The notes under the pieces are model-generated. The model was not told the origin of the DNA. It did no database searches and was given only the letters and a program-made list of their open reading frames with translations. This document shows positions 1 through 8,438 of a DNA stretch of 64,000 bases, piece by piece (position 1 is the stretch's first letter; each line of letters opens with the position of its first letter). Both the position numbers and the translations under genes were made by a program. Origin of the DNA: Streptomyces sp. Edi4 (lineage in GTDB: Bacteria; Actinomycetota; Actinomycetes; Streptomycetales; Streptomycetaceae); contig NZ_JBEJGY010000004.1 in NCBI RefSeq assembly GCF_040253615.1, positions 6,572,001 to 6,636,000 of the forward strand. The letters run 5' to 3'.

Positions 1-46
1 ACAGCGCGGCGGGAAACCCGAACGCGGCGCCCCAGAACTCCCCCAT
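1..46 (-). CDS. Partial CDS, N-terminus of a probable membrane protein
   Basis: Only the first 15 codons are inside the window, reading leftwards from an ATG at 46. The residues MGEFWGAAFGFPAAL are hydrophobic and aromatic-rich, like the start of a small integral membrane protein. A purine-rich AAGGGGGC stretch lies about 6 bases upstream as ribosome binding site. The product cannot be named from so little sequence. Confidence 0.45.
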   Translation of the reverse strand, partial: MGEFWGAAFGFPAAL

Positions 47-554
47 CGCGGCGCCCCCTTCGTACCCGGCCACGGTGATGGCGGGCCACCGGGGTGCTCC
101 GGCGCCGGGCGCGTACCGCGCGTTCGGCACCGGAGTCGTTCCCCCGTGTTCCCCCGCGCACATCTTGGCCAGGGCCGCGCCGGCGCGCACTGCCGGATCC
201 CGGCAGCCTTTACGGCTCGACGCTGCCGGATACCGTCCCGGCCGCCACGGGCCGGGGGCGCCCCGCGTCAAGAAAGCGCACGAAGTGCGTCAAAAAGCGC
301 GGGCGGCACGTCAATGTGCGGCAGAACCGGTGGCGGGGCAGGACCTGCCCGGGCACCATCTCGACGGCCGCGCCCGGACACTGGCCGAAACCGGTGCCAG
401 GGGCGCGTGCTCACCCGCGTCGAACCGGGGCCGTGCCGCGTCCTGAACGCGCGGGCGCACCAACTGTGTGGGGGCCAACCGTGCGAGGGGTAACTGAGCG
501 GGGGCGCGGCGCACACGCGGGCACGGGGCCCGCGTGCCCGTCGGCTCCGACCCG
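47..554. other. Non-coding gap with a short imperfect direct repeat
   Basis: I see no convincing gene here; the open frames are GC-rich shadows with proline/arginine-rich translations. The gap holds the 3' end region of the PAP2 gene and the upstream region of the partial gene at the left edge. A direct repeat of about 14 bases, GCGTCAAGAAAGCGC at 265-279 and GCGTCAAAAAGCGC at 287-300, is two helical turns apart and could be a protein binding site for the leftward gene. Confidence 0.4.
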
Positions 555-1928
555 CTACACCAGCTCGGGCTGCGGCTCCCGCCGTGGCGCCGGTACGTCC
601 TTCGGCTCCCACGCGGCGGTGGTGCGCAGATAGCCGAGGACGACCGACAGGAGCGCCAGCACGACCAGCGGGCCGCACACCCACGGATGCTCCGCCATCG
701 TCACCGGCAGATAGCGGTAGGAGGTGAGGAGCGCGGCGAAGACCGCCGTGCCGTAGGCGACCATCCGCATTCCCGGGCGGTCCCAGCCCCGGTCGAAGGC
801 CCGCAGCGCCGTCTCGACGGTGAGCGCGAACACCACACCGGCCACGAGATCGACGCCGTAGTGGTAGCCGAAGGCCAGGGTCGCGCTGAGCGTGGCGACC
901 AGCCAGAACGCCCCGGCGTACCGCAGCAGGCGCGGGCCTCTGCGGGAGTGGATGAAGATCGCGGTGGCCCACGCCGTGTGCAGGCTCGGCATGCAGTTGC
1001 GCGGGGTGATCCCGTCGTACGGAACCGGGTGCGGGACACCGACGGGTGGCGGTGTGTGCGGCCACAGGTTGGCCACCGCCCACTCGACGCCGCCGGTTCC
1101 GGAGGTGCCGGGCCCGTACGCGAAGATCGGGCCCACCACGGGGAAGATCATGTAGACGGCGGGCCCGAGGAGGCCGATCACCAGGAAGGTGCGCACCAGG
1201 TGGTGGCGTGGGAAGCGGCGTTCGGCGGCCACATTGCGCAGCTGATACAGCGCGACGACGACCGCGGCCACCGCGAGCTGGGCGTAGACCACGTGCAGCA
1301 CATGGCCGCTCATGGGGCCCGCCGCCTTGAGCAGTCGGCCCGCGATCCACGACGGATTGCCCAGGGCGTGATCGGCGGTCGCCACATAGGGGTCGAGCAC
1401 GGTGGGGCGGGTCTTGGAGGTGATGAGCAGCCAGGTGTCACCGGTCTTGCGGCCCGTCACCAGGAGCAGCCCGAGACCTACGCCTTTGAGCAGCAGCGCC
1501 CGCTCCTGCCCGCTGCGCCGCGCCATCGCGAAGACCGCGCAGCCCACCATCGCCCACAGCGCGCCGTTGCCGAAGAACTGCCCCTCGGGCACCTTGACGT
1601 CGAACGCCCAGCGCGCCAGCACGAAGACGAGGTCGATACCGACGGCGGCGCCGGCCGCGACGAGCCGCTGCCGCCAGGTGAGCACCACCATCATCAGGGC
1701 GAGCCCGCCGTACAGCGGCCCCGGCTTCGGCGGCAGGACGAGCTCCCGCGCCTGGGCGGTGAGCGGCCCCGGTATGCCATGACGACGGGCGACGATCTCC
1801 AGCGTGACGAAGAAGGCGAGGGCCGCCGCGGCCGCCGCGCCCCACAGCACCGCACGGGGCCGCCCGCGCGGGGCGAGCTCTGGCGTGCGCGATGTCCCTG
1901 GGGCTGTCCGCGAAGGTATGTGTATCAA
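555..1928 (-). CDS. PAP2 superfamily (AUR1-like) integral membrane phosphatase/phosphotransferase
   Basis: 457-residue polytopic membrane protein with many hydrophobic segments between residues 25 and 440. The PAP2 signature is present: an FPVVGP segment near 262-267, CMPSLHTAW at 312-320 holding the first conserved histidine, and GYHYGVD at 354-360 with the second histidine and aspartate. This arrangement is that of the PAP2_3/AUR1 group, which hydrolyses or transfers phospho-head groups on lipids at the outer face of the membrane. Substrate is not deducible. The TTG start at 1928 has no good Shine-Dalgarno sequence, so the true start may lie a little downstream. It is followed by a gap and reads alone, so probably monocistronic. 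Confidence 0.85.
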   Translation of the reverse strand: MIHIPSRTAPGTSRTPELAPRGRPRAVLWGAAAAAALAFFVTLEIVARRHGIPGPLTAQARELVLPPKPGPLYGGLALMMVVLTWRQRLVAAGAAVGIDLVFVLARWAFDVKVPEGQFFGNGALWAMVGCAVFAMARRSGQERALLLKGVGLGLLLVTGRKTGDTWLLITSKTRPTVLDPYVATADHALGNPSWIAGRLLKAAGPMSGHVLHVVYAQLAVAAVVVALYQLRNVAAERRFPRHHLVRTFLVIGLLGPAVYMIFPVVGPIFAYGPGTSGTGGVEWAVANLWPHTPPPVGVPHPVPYDGITPRNCMPSLHTAWATAIFIHSRRGPRLLRYAGAFWLVATLSATLAFGYHYGVDLVAGVVFALTVETALRAFDRGWDRPGMRMVAYGTAVFAALLTSYRYLPVTMAEHPWVCGPLVVLALLSVVLGYLRTTAAWEPKDVPAPRREPQPELV

Positions 1929-2288
1929 GTGTCCGGCCGTCGTGATCGATGCTGTGCGGGCGGCCCGCCCCCCACGTGCAGATCGTCACCCGGGGCGACG
2001 GAAGGGCGGGACGGCTGCTGGTCCCGGCTAGATCATGCCATTGGGGTCCCGCGACCGGTCCGGCGCCTTCGTCCATCTTTGTACGGGCGTTGTACGGGCG
2101 TTGTGCGGGGACTGTACGGCGGCTGCGCGCGGCCAATACGGCGGCCTTCGCGGGGGAGCGCGCTTGGCGGCCGGGAGCCGGCGCGGCCGGCCGGTGCGCC
2201 TGGGCGAGCGCGGCGGCGACACGGTCACGTGCGGCCAGGGGCGGGGGGAACGGTCCGGGATGCGCGATCGCAACCCCGCACCGGGCGG
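1929..2288. promoter_or_regulatory. Upstream region of the PAP2 gene with three tandem 11-bp repeats
   Basis: No gene is supported in this stretch. It contains TTGTACGGGCG at 2079-2089 and 2090-2100, followed by a variant TTGTGCGGGGA at 2101-2111, and a related ACTGTACGGCG just after. The one-helical-turn spacing and the position about 150-180 bases upstream of the PAP2 start suggest a regulator binding site. That is inference; no regulator is known from the sequence. Confidence 0.4.
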
Positions 2289-2561
2289 TTAGAGAGGGAC
2301 TTTCCGGGCCGGCGCTTCGGCGCGGGTCCACCGGGCCTCGGCGTGCTGCCGGAATCTGGGGCGGGGAGCCGCGTCGTCCCGAATGCGGTCCAGCGCGGTG
2401 AGCAGAGTGATAAGCGGCTCACCGGCGTATTCCAATGTGACGACCCGGCCCGATTGCTCTAGGTATACGGCGGGCGTAAGAGCGTCCTTTCCGGCGTTGC
2501 TCGCGGAGTACATCATCCAGGTCCCCAGGCGACGCAGCAAAGGCGTCTTGATTTCATGCAC
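2289..2561 (-). CDS. Small conserved-looking hypothetical protein
   Basis: A reading frame of 90 codons from GTG 2561, or of about 75 codons from the double ATG whose first codon follows a GGGGACC stretch. The translation is compact and non-shadow-like, with TPAVYLEQSGRVVTLEY and GEPLITLLTALDRIRDD suggesting a beta strand pair followed by a helix, and codon third positions are mainly G/C with a normal amino acid mix. The frame stays open upstream for another 200 codons, but that extension overlaps the rightward gene at 2712 and has shadow composition, so I rejected it. Family not recognised. Confidence 0.5.
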   Translation of the reverse strand: MHEIKTPLLRRLGTWMMYSASNAGKDALTPAVYLEQSGRVVTLEYAGEPLITLLTALDRIRDDAAPRPRFRQHAEARWTRAEAPARKVPL

Positions 2562-2711
2562 GCCCTTACAACGACGCTCGCCTACGGAGGGATTGGACCA
2601 TTCGGGGGCCGGGCGCCCCGCTCGGCCCCGTGCGATCGGCGCGGAAGGGGCCAATCGAGTGGCGATCGTTTCGGAGCGGAGCCGATCAGGCTCCGGGACG
2701 TTAGGTGCGGT

Positions 2712-3698
2712 ATGGAACCTAGGCAATTGTGGGAACGTCACGCAGTGCTTGCGAGGGCGTTTTGTATGAGCGATGACCACGTGCGCGAAACCCGGGTATC
2801 GCTGGATGAGGCGCAGGCCAACCGGAGTCAGACGCTGGCCGCGTTCGCCGTCACCGTGGGAAGCGACGGAGTGGTGGCGGGACTGCTCGGGCTGCATGAA
2901 CGTGAGGTGCGCCAGGCCCGGCGCTCGGTGGGCAAGGAGAACGCGCGCAGCGTCGCCGATTCGCTTCTCGTTCCGCCGCCGCGTCCGCAGGACGAACCTG
3001 TTCCCGAGGCGTGTGACGCCTTCGAGCCGCAGGTCGCCGCTCAGGCCTACCCCCAGCCCATGGCGGCGCCCCTTGGGCCGCCCCCCGGGGGGCCGGGCCC
3101 GCAGGTGCAGTCGCACGGCTGGCCGCAACCCCCGCACACGCAGAGCGCCCAGGCGCCGTCGGCACCGGCGCAGGCCGGCCAGAATCAAGCGCCGCCTCCG
3201 GTCGCGCAGGACGCGTACGACCCGTCGGCGGCCTCCTCCGCCAGGTCACAGGGCTCCGCGTATCCCGCGGCGGGCGGACAGCAGTGGACTGCCGCGCTGG
3301 ACGCGCTGCTGGTCAACAGCTGGCAGCAGGGCCTCGACCTGACCGTTCTGGCCAGCCAGTTCGGGCTCGAGCTGGTGCAGCTGGTGTCCCGGGTCCAGCA
3401 GCTGTCCGCCGAGGGACGCCTCAGTGAGCAACAGGTCCGGGAGTCGGGCCGGCACCGCCGTTCCCGTGGACACGCGGCACCGGAGGACGACACCGGATAC
3501 GACGAGCAATCGTCCGAGCACCGCAGATATACGCCTTCCGGTATGGGCGTCGTGCCGCCCCAGCCGCTCGCCAATCATCCGGGCGCCTGGTCGCAGGAGT
3601 ATTACGAGCCCTATGTTCCGGCGGACCCCCCGACGGTCGCCTACAACTGGGACGGGATCCTCAACCATTGGCAAATGGCGTCTCCCGGCTCGCAGTAG
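2712..3698 (+). CDS. Hypothetical protein with two helical domains and a Pro/Gln-rich linker
   Basis: 328 residues from ATG 2712, a start chosen because the upstream 52 codons look non-coding. Residues 1-95 form a helical domain that resembles a degenerate helix-turn-helix (LLGLHEREVRQARRSVGKE). Residues 100-180 are a Pro/Gln/Ala-rich flexible linker. Residues 185-245 form a second helical domain (WTAALDALLVNSWQQGLDL, then LASQFGLELVQLVSRVQQL) with helix-turn-helix-like spacing, and the tail is Tyr/Pro-rich. No catalytic motif is visible and there is no signal peptide or membrane segment. It could be a DNA-binding or scaffold protein; function unknown. Confidence 0.75.
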   Translation: MEPRQLWERHAVLARAFCMSDDHVRETRVSLDEAQANRSQTLAAFAVTVGSDGVVAGLLGLHEREVRQARRSVGKENARSVADSLLVPPPRPQDEPVPEACDAFEPQVAAQAYPQPMAAPLGPPPGGPGPQVQSHGWPQPPHTQSAQAPSAPAQAGQNQAPPPVAQDAYDPSAASSARSQGSAYPAAGGQQWTAALDALLVNSWQQGLDLTVLASQFGLELVQLVSRVQQLSAEGRLSEQQVRESGRHRRSRGHAAPEDDTGYDEQSSEHRRYTPSGMGVVPPQPLANHPGAWSQEYYEPYVPADPPTVAYNWDGILNHWQMASPGSQ

Positions 3699-4134
3699 GC
3701 GCAGGTGCGGCGGTGGCCGATCAGGCCGAGGGGTGCGTGTTTCATCCGGCCCACCGCCGCACATCGCTGTGGAAGCCATCGTTCATATGCCCGTCCGTAA
3801 TTCTCCGGGTCATTCCCGTATCCGGTATCCGGTATCCCGTATCCAGCGTTCCGCGTTTATGCGGCGCGGCGCCATGCCTGGCCCTGCGGAGCACATGGGG
3901 AAACGTTTCTCCGCAGGGCGGTTCGCCGAGCCGGGAATTGTCGACAGTAATCGCCAGGTTTTTGAACGATACGGAACACGCCTCCCCAATGCGCCTCTCT
4001 GCGCCCCGCTATTCGGTGTAACATCGCGAGCAAAAACGTTATTTTGATTCCGGGGCAGGGTCCCGTGCGCTCTCCACTCGTTCCCTCACATGTCCAAGAT
4101 GGGCAGACATGAGACTCGTGGAGGTAAAATCATT
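3699..4134. other. Intergenic region with a strong hairpin and short GTATCC repeats
   Basis: No gene. An 11-bp perfect stem (GCCCTGCGGAG at 3881-3891 with CTCCGCAGGGC at 3909-3919, 17-base loop) could terminate transcription from the gene ending at 3698 or act as a leader structure. Around 3817-3844 there are four near-copies of GTATCCS in tandem. The segment before 4135 presumably carries the promoter of the next gene; TAACAT near 4019 is a possible -10 box but no matching -35 is obvious. Confidence 0.45.
3881..3919. terminator. Stem-loop, 11-bp perfect stem
   Basis: GCCCTGCGGAG (3881-3891) pairs exactly with CTCCGCAGGGC (3909-3919). There is no T-tract on either strand, so it is a putative factor-assisted terminator or a regulatory hairpin. 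Confidence 0.4.
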
Positions 4135-4782
4135 ATGGCTGTCAGCTGGGCGAGACGGATCGCCGTCATCGAACCCGCCCCCAGGACCGTGCGCTACGCG
4201 AGGTATCTCGCCCCGCACTGGAAAGGACTGACCCGCCTGGAGAGCGACAATTGCATTGGCCTCTTTCCCGCGGTGCTGCTCTTCACCCTGGCCGCCCTGA
4301 GCCTTTTCGGCGCCGGCGGCGCCGCCCTCGCGTGGCTGACCGACGAACTGACCGGACACCGCAGGCTCCCTTACCTGTGGCTGGTGTTCGACGCCGTCGC
4401 AGCCGCGAGCCTGGTGGTGTCGTACTGGCTCGTGAGCCGCTATGCCCTGCGCTTCTACGAGGCCGAACCGTCCTCGTCGCCGACCTGGCGGCTCGTCACG
4501 ATCGCCAACACCGCCTGGCGGTGTCTGCCCGCCCACCACCGGGACGCCCAGAAACCCCGGCTGCGGGCCATCAACACCGCCGCCCGGCTGCTGCTCACCG
4601 ACCCGGACGACTCCCACACCCACCGCGTTCTCACCGAACACGCTGATGCCCTACGCCACCTTGCCACCACCGTGCTCCACGAGACGCAGCAGGATCAGCC
4701 GGACCTCGGCGGGCCCGCCCTCCCCTTCGCCCGCTCGGGGCGGCTGAAGGCCGGCCAGGCCGCGCCCGCCCGCGCGCAGTAG
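4135..4782 (+). CDS. Hypothetical membrane protein, two transmembrane segments
   Basis: 215 residues. The ATG at 4135 is preceded by a very good GGAGGT at 4120-4125, so an upstream in-frame ATG at 4090 was rejected. Two hydrophobic helices lie at about residues 40-66 (LFPAVLLFTLAALSLFGAG) and 78-100, leaving a basic N-terminus and a cytosolic C-terminal half with helical, His/Arg-rich sequence. No enzyme motif. It stands alone between a hairpin and a convergent gene. Family not recognised. Confidence 0.75.
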   Translation: MAVSWARRIAVIEPAPRTVRYARYLAPHWKGLTRLESDNCIGLFPAVLLFTLAALSLFGAGGAALAWLTDELTGHRRLPYLWLVFDAVAAASLVVSYWLVSRYALRFYEAEPSSSPTWRLVTIANTAWRCLPAHHRDAQKPRLRAINTAARLLLTDPDDSHTHRVLTEHADALRHLATTVLHETQQDQPDLGGPALPFARSGRLKAGQAAPARAQ

Positions 4783-4806
4783 CCACCCGCCCCGGCCGCT
4801 CGATGG

Positions 4807-5546
4807 CTAGGAGGGGGCGGGGGCCCGGCCGGCGACGCGGGTGAGGGCGCAGTCGCCGCAGAGCGCGCCCCTGCGGTCCGGGGCGGCCCGGTAGATCAGG
4901 CAGCAACTCCTGCGCCGGAACGCCCCCTTGGCGGAAGTCGTGGCGCTGCCGCGAAGGGCGGGCCCCGCCAGGAGATGTGCGACGGCGGCGCGGCCGCGTG
5001 CGCCGAGGGCGGGCCGGGCGGCGGCGATCATGGTCGCGGCGCCGTTGAGCGCCGAGGCGAGATTGCCCCGCAGGATGTGCGGGGAGAGCGCGAACGGCCC
5101 TATGGCGGCGGCGAGTTCGGCGAGCGGGCCCTCGATGACGGCTGCCAGGCTCTCCGGTCCGGCGGGAGTGGAGGCGAACCCCGTGTCCGGCAGGGACACG
5201 GGGACGGGGCCGCCGAGGACCGGCTGCCAGTACACCTCCGTGAGGGCGAACGTCAGGGAAGCTCCGCGCAGGACGAAGGCGGCGAGCGCGGGTGACACCA
5301 GCCGCGCGGCCAGACCGAGATGGGTCACGGACGCGGCCACACGCGCCTCGACCGCGTCGGGCCGCTGCCCGCCGGCCGTGGCTAGCCGATCCCGTACGGC
5401 CGACACACGATCCCCGATCGCCGCGGCGGACATCTGCTGCCAAGGCGCGGCCGGCGGCGCGGCCGCGGGGTGGGCGTCGAGGGCGAAGAACGGCCCGAGC
5501 GCGCTGACCTCGGAAGCGATCACCGCGCCGGCCACCGGCCCGGGCG

Positions 5547-5550
<4 letters not shown>
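4807..5550 (-). CDS. FhuF-like (2Fe-2S)-binding protein
   Basis: 247 residues from GTG 5550. The C-terminus carries the ferric-siderophore reductase signature Cys-Cys-X10-Cys-X2-Cys (CCLIYRAAPDRRGALCGDC), which in the FhuF family binds a [2Fe-2S] cluster used to reduce ferric iron released from siderophores. The N-terminal 200 residues are the alanine-rich helical part usual for actinobacterial members. The GTG overlaps the stop of the upstream gene (GTGA), implying translational coupling, so the longer open frame upstream was not used. Iron-reductase activity is inferred from the family. Confidence 0.75.
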
Positions 5551-5966
<416 letters not shown>

Positions 5967-6029
5967 CAGTGTCGCGCTCCAGTCACCGAAGCCGCGAGCC
6001 GGGGGCGGGGTTGAACGCCATGCGGATGA

Positions 6030-6302
6030 TCACCACCTCGGCGCTGCGCTCCGGGCCGAAGAAGACCGGCGGGGCTGCGGCCGACCCCCGTGCCGGGCGT
6101 CTCGGTCGTACAGGCGCTCCCGTGCCCTGCCACCGATCCGGCGGATGCCGCCGCGAGCCTGGTTGAGCGTACGGGAGACCTCGGCGATCGCCTCCATGGA
6201 TTCACCGAACTGCTCGAACAGGCTCGCAGAGGACGGGCGCCAGACGCCTTCGGGCGCATGCTGCTCCACGACCTGCCTGCACGTGGTGAGGAGCCCCGTC
6301 AT
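6030..6302 (-). CDS. Possible small hypothetical protein
   Basis: 90 codons, ATG 6302, with GAGGAG 12 bases upstream, which is a rather long spacing. The N-terminal 60 residues (LFEQFGESMEAIAEVSRTL) have plausible helical sequence; the last 30 are Arg/Ser-rich like a shadow frame. It could be a remnant of a longer gene. Family not recognised. Confidence 0.3.
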   Translation of the reverse strand: MTGLLTTCRQVVEQHAPEGVWRPSSASLFEQFGESMEAIAEVSRTLNQARGGIRRIGGRARERLYDRDARHGGRPQPRRSSSARSAAPRW

Positions 6303-6757
6303 CAGGCGATGAAACTCCTCACATCCTCCGGAGTGAAGTCGCTCTCTGCCAGCCGAGGAAAATTGGGCACGGTCGAGACCGGCATGAGGAGGACTCCAAG
6401 TTCTGAAATTCTGACAAGGCGAGCTCGTCAGCCTCGCAGGAGAGCGACTTCGCCTCGATCGTGCTACGGCCCGATCAGCCTGTCGACGAGCGTTTCACGC
6501 AAGGAAATTATCGTTTCTGGCGGTGTGAAAACGCCTCTTCGCGCAGGCCCGCCCCCTGGGGACCAGCGCGTTCTTCCGGGCATCGAAGCCCCGCACCCTG
6601 CCGTGCCGAAGCACGTGTCGTGGCGTCGCGACTGGTGAGCGAGGGTGAGTGCGGCAGCGGTCGTCAACTTGGCGATAAACGATCGTTGTCACCGGTGCGG
6701 GCTGCCGTAGCACGCCCGGTAGCAGGCCTGGTCGTCCGAGAATCCCCGGAGCACGAA
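6303..6757. other. Upstream region of the XRE/ImmA operon, no supported gene
   Basis: Open frames exist but none has a good start, codon pattern and family resemblance together. AT-richer patches (for example around 6495-6530 and 6670-6690) suggest promoters for the operon that starts at 6758. Confidence 0.35.
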
Positions 6758-7390
6758 GTGGCCCCTGTCCCGCCCCTGCCGGTCACGCTCAAGGACCTTC
6801 AGGCGCTCATCCGTGAACGCGGCGCGGCCTGCCCGGAGTTGCTTGATCCGAAGGAATTGGCAGTAAGGACAGCCCTGCCCGAGGAAACGGTTCGCAGCCT
6901 GCTGCACGGAGGCGAACCGGAAGCCGACAGTGGCAACGACCGGGTCCGCGCCCGCATCAAGGCCGTCGCCGATGCCCACCTGGCTCGAGCGGGTCAGCGC
7001 ATGTCGGACCTTGCCGGAAGTATCTCCCGGCATCTGGGAGTCTCCGCGGTCTGGGCACGGAAGGTGTGCTCCGGCGAGAAAGTTCCCAGTGTGGAACTCC
7101 TGCACGGCTTGGTGGGTTTCTTCGGAGTCGAGGGGGACGAGGCGTTCTTCACCGCTCCGGCTCCCGAGGCCCTGAGCCGAGCGTTGCAGCCCGTCCTCGC
7201 CGCACTGCGGCCCAGGCAGTCAGGGACGGCACATGCTGTCACCGCCCCGCTGGAGGAAGTGCTGGCGGGGTATGGCGACATCCGCGGCGTCGCCCTTCGG
7301 CAGGCCCACGGCCTTCCACCGGAACGTTGGAACGTGCTGACCGCTACCTTGAAAGCCCTGTTGGAACTCGACGATGAAGACAGTCAATGA
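6758..7390 (+). CDS. XRE-family transcriptional regulator paired with an ImmA/IrrE peptidase
   Basis: 210 residues from GTG 6758, which has CCGGAG 7 bases upstream; the frame is open further left but that part is not protein-like. A helix-turn-helix of the Cro/CI type is visible at about residues 82-125 (SRHLGVSAVWARKVCSGEK, then VELLHGLVGFFGV). Its stop overlaps the start of the ImmA/IrrE gene (ATGA). In such pairs the XRE protein represses its own promoter and is inactivated or cleaved with help of the metallopeptidase; this is family knowledge, not proven here. Confidence 0.75.
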   Translation: MAPVPPLPVTLKDLQALIRERGAACPELLDPKELAVRTALPEETVRSLLHGGEPEADSGNDRVRARIKAVADAHLARAGQRMSDLAGSISRHLGVSAVWARKVCSGEKVPSVELLHGLVGFFGVEGDEAFFTAPAPEALSRALQPVLAALRPRQSGTAHAVTAPLEEVLAGYGDIRGVALRQAHGLPPERWNVLTATLKALLELDDEDSQ

Positions 7391-7995
7391 GTACGACACC
7401 GAAGGCGATGCGACGGTTCAGTGCCCAGCTCGTCCGAAACCTCCAGCCGCCGAGCGAGGATGAGGATGTCGTCCTCGCCATAGCCCGAGCCCCCAGCCTG
7501 GAACGAGGCCGGCCGGTCCGCCTGCGCGCCATGGCCTTTCCTCCCGCGACGGCCAGCGGACTGTGGGTGGGACGCGGCAGCCACGACCTGATCGTCTACG
7601 AGGCCAACACCGAACCCGAGAACCAACTCGTGATCATTGGCCACGAGGTGTGGCACATGTTCCAGGGCCATGGCAGCTACGCCGCCGACCATGCCGCTGC
7701 CGCCTCACGAGCCGGCGCGAACGAAGCCGCGGGCGCGCCGGCGCACCTCGTGGCTTCCCTTGTCGAGGAAGCCGAAGCCGACCCGTCTCTCGACGTGCGG
7801 ATGGACATCGCGCTCCACTGCGCCGCCCGCGCCGATGACAGTGAGCTGCACGAAGAAGTCGAAGCGGAGCTCTTCGGATTCCGGTTCGCCACGGACGTAC
7901 AAACCGCTCTGGCGCGAGCCCGCGCTCCTCTTGATCCGCACCAACACGCCGGGCGCATCCAGGCCTCCATGGCACACCGTTTCCCTCAGGGCTGA
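7387..7995 (+). CDS. ImmA/IrrE family zinc metallopeptidase (toxin-like partner)
   Basis: 202 residues. The HExxH zinc motif is present as HEVWH at residues about 86-90 within VIIGHEVWHMFQGHG, followed by an acidic helical segment (LVASLVEEAEADPSLDV) and FGFRFATDVQTAL. Length and motif position fit the Streptomyces ImmA/IrrE-like proteins that follow an XRE regulator. ATG 7387 overlaps the previous stop, so expression is coupled. Members act as intracellular proteases that switch stress or mobile-element gene expression. The downstream order (membrane protein, FAD enzyme) recalls a recurrent Streptomyces gene set. Confidence 0.75.
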   Translation: MSTTPKAMRRFSAQLVRNLQPPSEDEDVVLAIARAPSLERGRPVRLRAMAFPPATASGLWVGRGSHDLIVYEANTEPENQLVIIGHEVWHMFQGHGSYAADHAAAASRAGANEAAGAPAHLVASLVEEAEADPSLDVRMDIALHCAARADDSELHEEVEAELFGFRFATDVQTALARARAPLDPHQHAGRIQASMAHRFPQG

Positions 7996-8050
7996 CGCCA
8001 TCGGCGAAGCGCTCGCCCACCGCATTACCACAAAGGAGCGAAGCAGCAAG

Positions 8051-8438
8051 GTGACATCCGGATCCAGCAGTGTCGGTTTCTACGCCTGCGGAATCATCCT
8101 TCTCCTGGTGTGTGCCGTTAAATTGCCCGCGCTGGCCCGCAGACGGCATGACACCCTGTTACGCGCGGCATGCCTGCTCCTCTTTCTCGGGGGTTGCGAG
8201 ATGCGCGGCCCTGCGCGACGGCCAGGACGAGGCCGGCGCCACCGTCACGGCGGACGCGGCGATGATCCTCATCGCGCGCGACCGTCGACGTACCGACCCC
8301 GCACTGCCGCCGGAGGGCACCTACGCACCCGTGCGACGCGGACAAGAACTCATCCCGCTGTCCCTGGCGCTCACTTCGCCCGCACTGCCAGACCTCCTGG
8401 GGCGTCTGACACCTCTCACGAAAGGCAGGCCCTCATGA
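8051..8438 (+). pseudogene. Collapsed MAB_1171c-type membrane protein gene
   Basis: From GTG 8051 the first frame encodes a membrane-helix start (VGFYACGIILLLVCAVKLP, then LLRAACLLLFLGGC) resembling the N-terminus of the MAB_1171c family of putative transporters, normally about 400 residues. Near 8205 that frame turns into Arg/Gly shadow sequence, while another frame, ending at 8438, gives AALRDGQDEAGATVTADAA and LIPLSLALTSPALPDLLGRL, which resembles the cytosolic C-terminus of the same family. About 270 internal residues and the frame are lost, consistent with one internal deletion. The final stop still overlaps the start of the next gene (ATGA), so the old operon architecture is preserved. 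Family identification is from memory and should be checked by HMM. Confidence 0.6.

Noticed and set aside
534..2462. 642-codon plus-strand open frame over the PAP2 gene
   Set aside because: Antisense to a convincing membrane protein gene; charged, Gln/His/Arg-rich shadow.
2562..3188. Upstream extension of the minus-strand hypothetical gene at 2289
   Set aside because: Overlaps the plus-strand gene at 2712 and has shadow-type composition.
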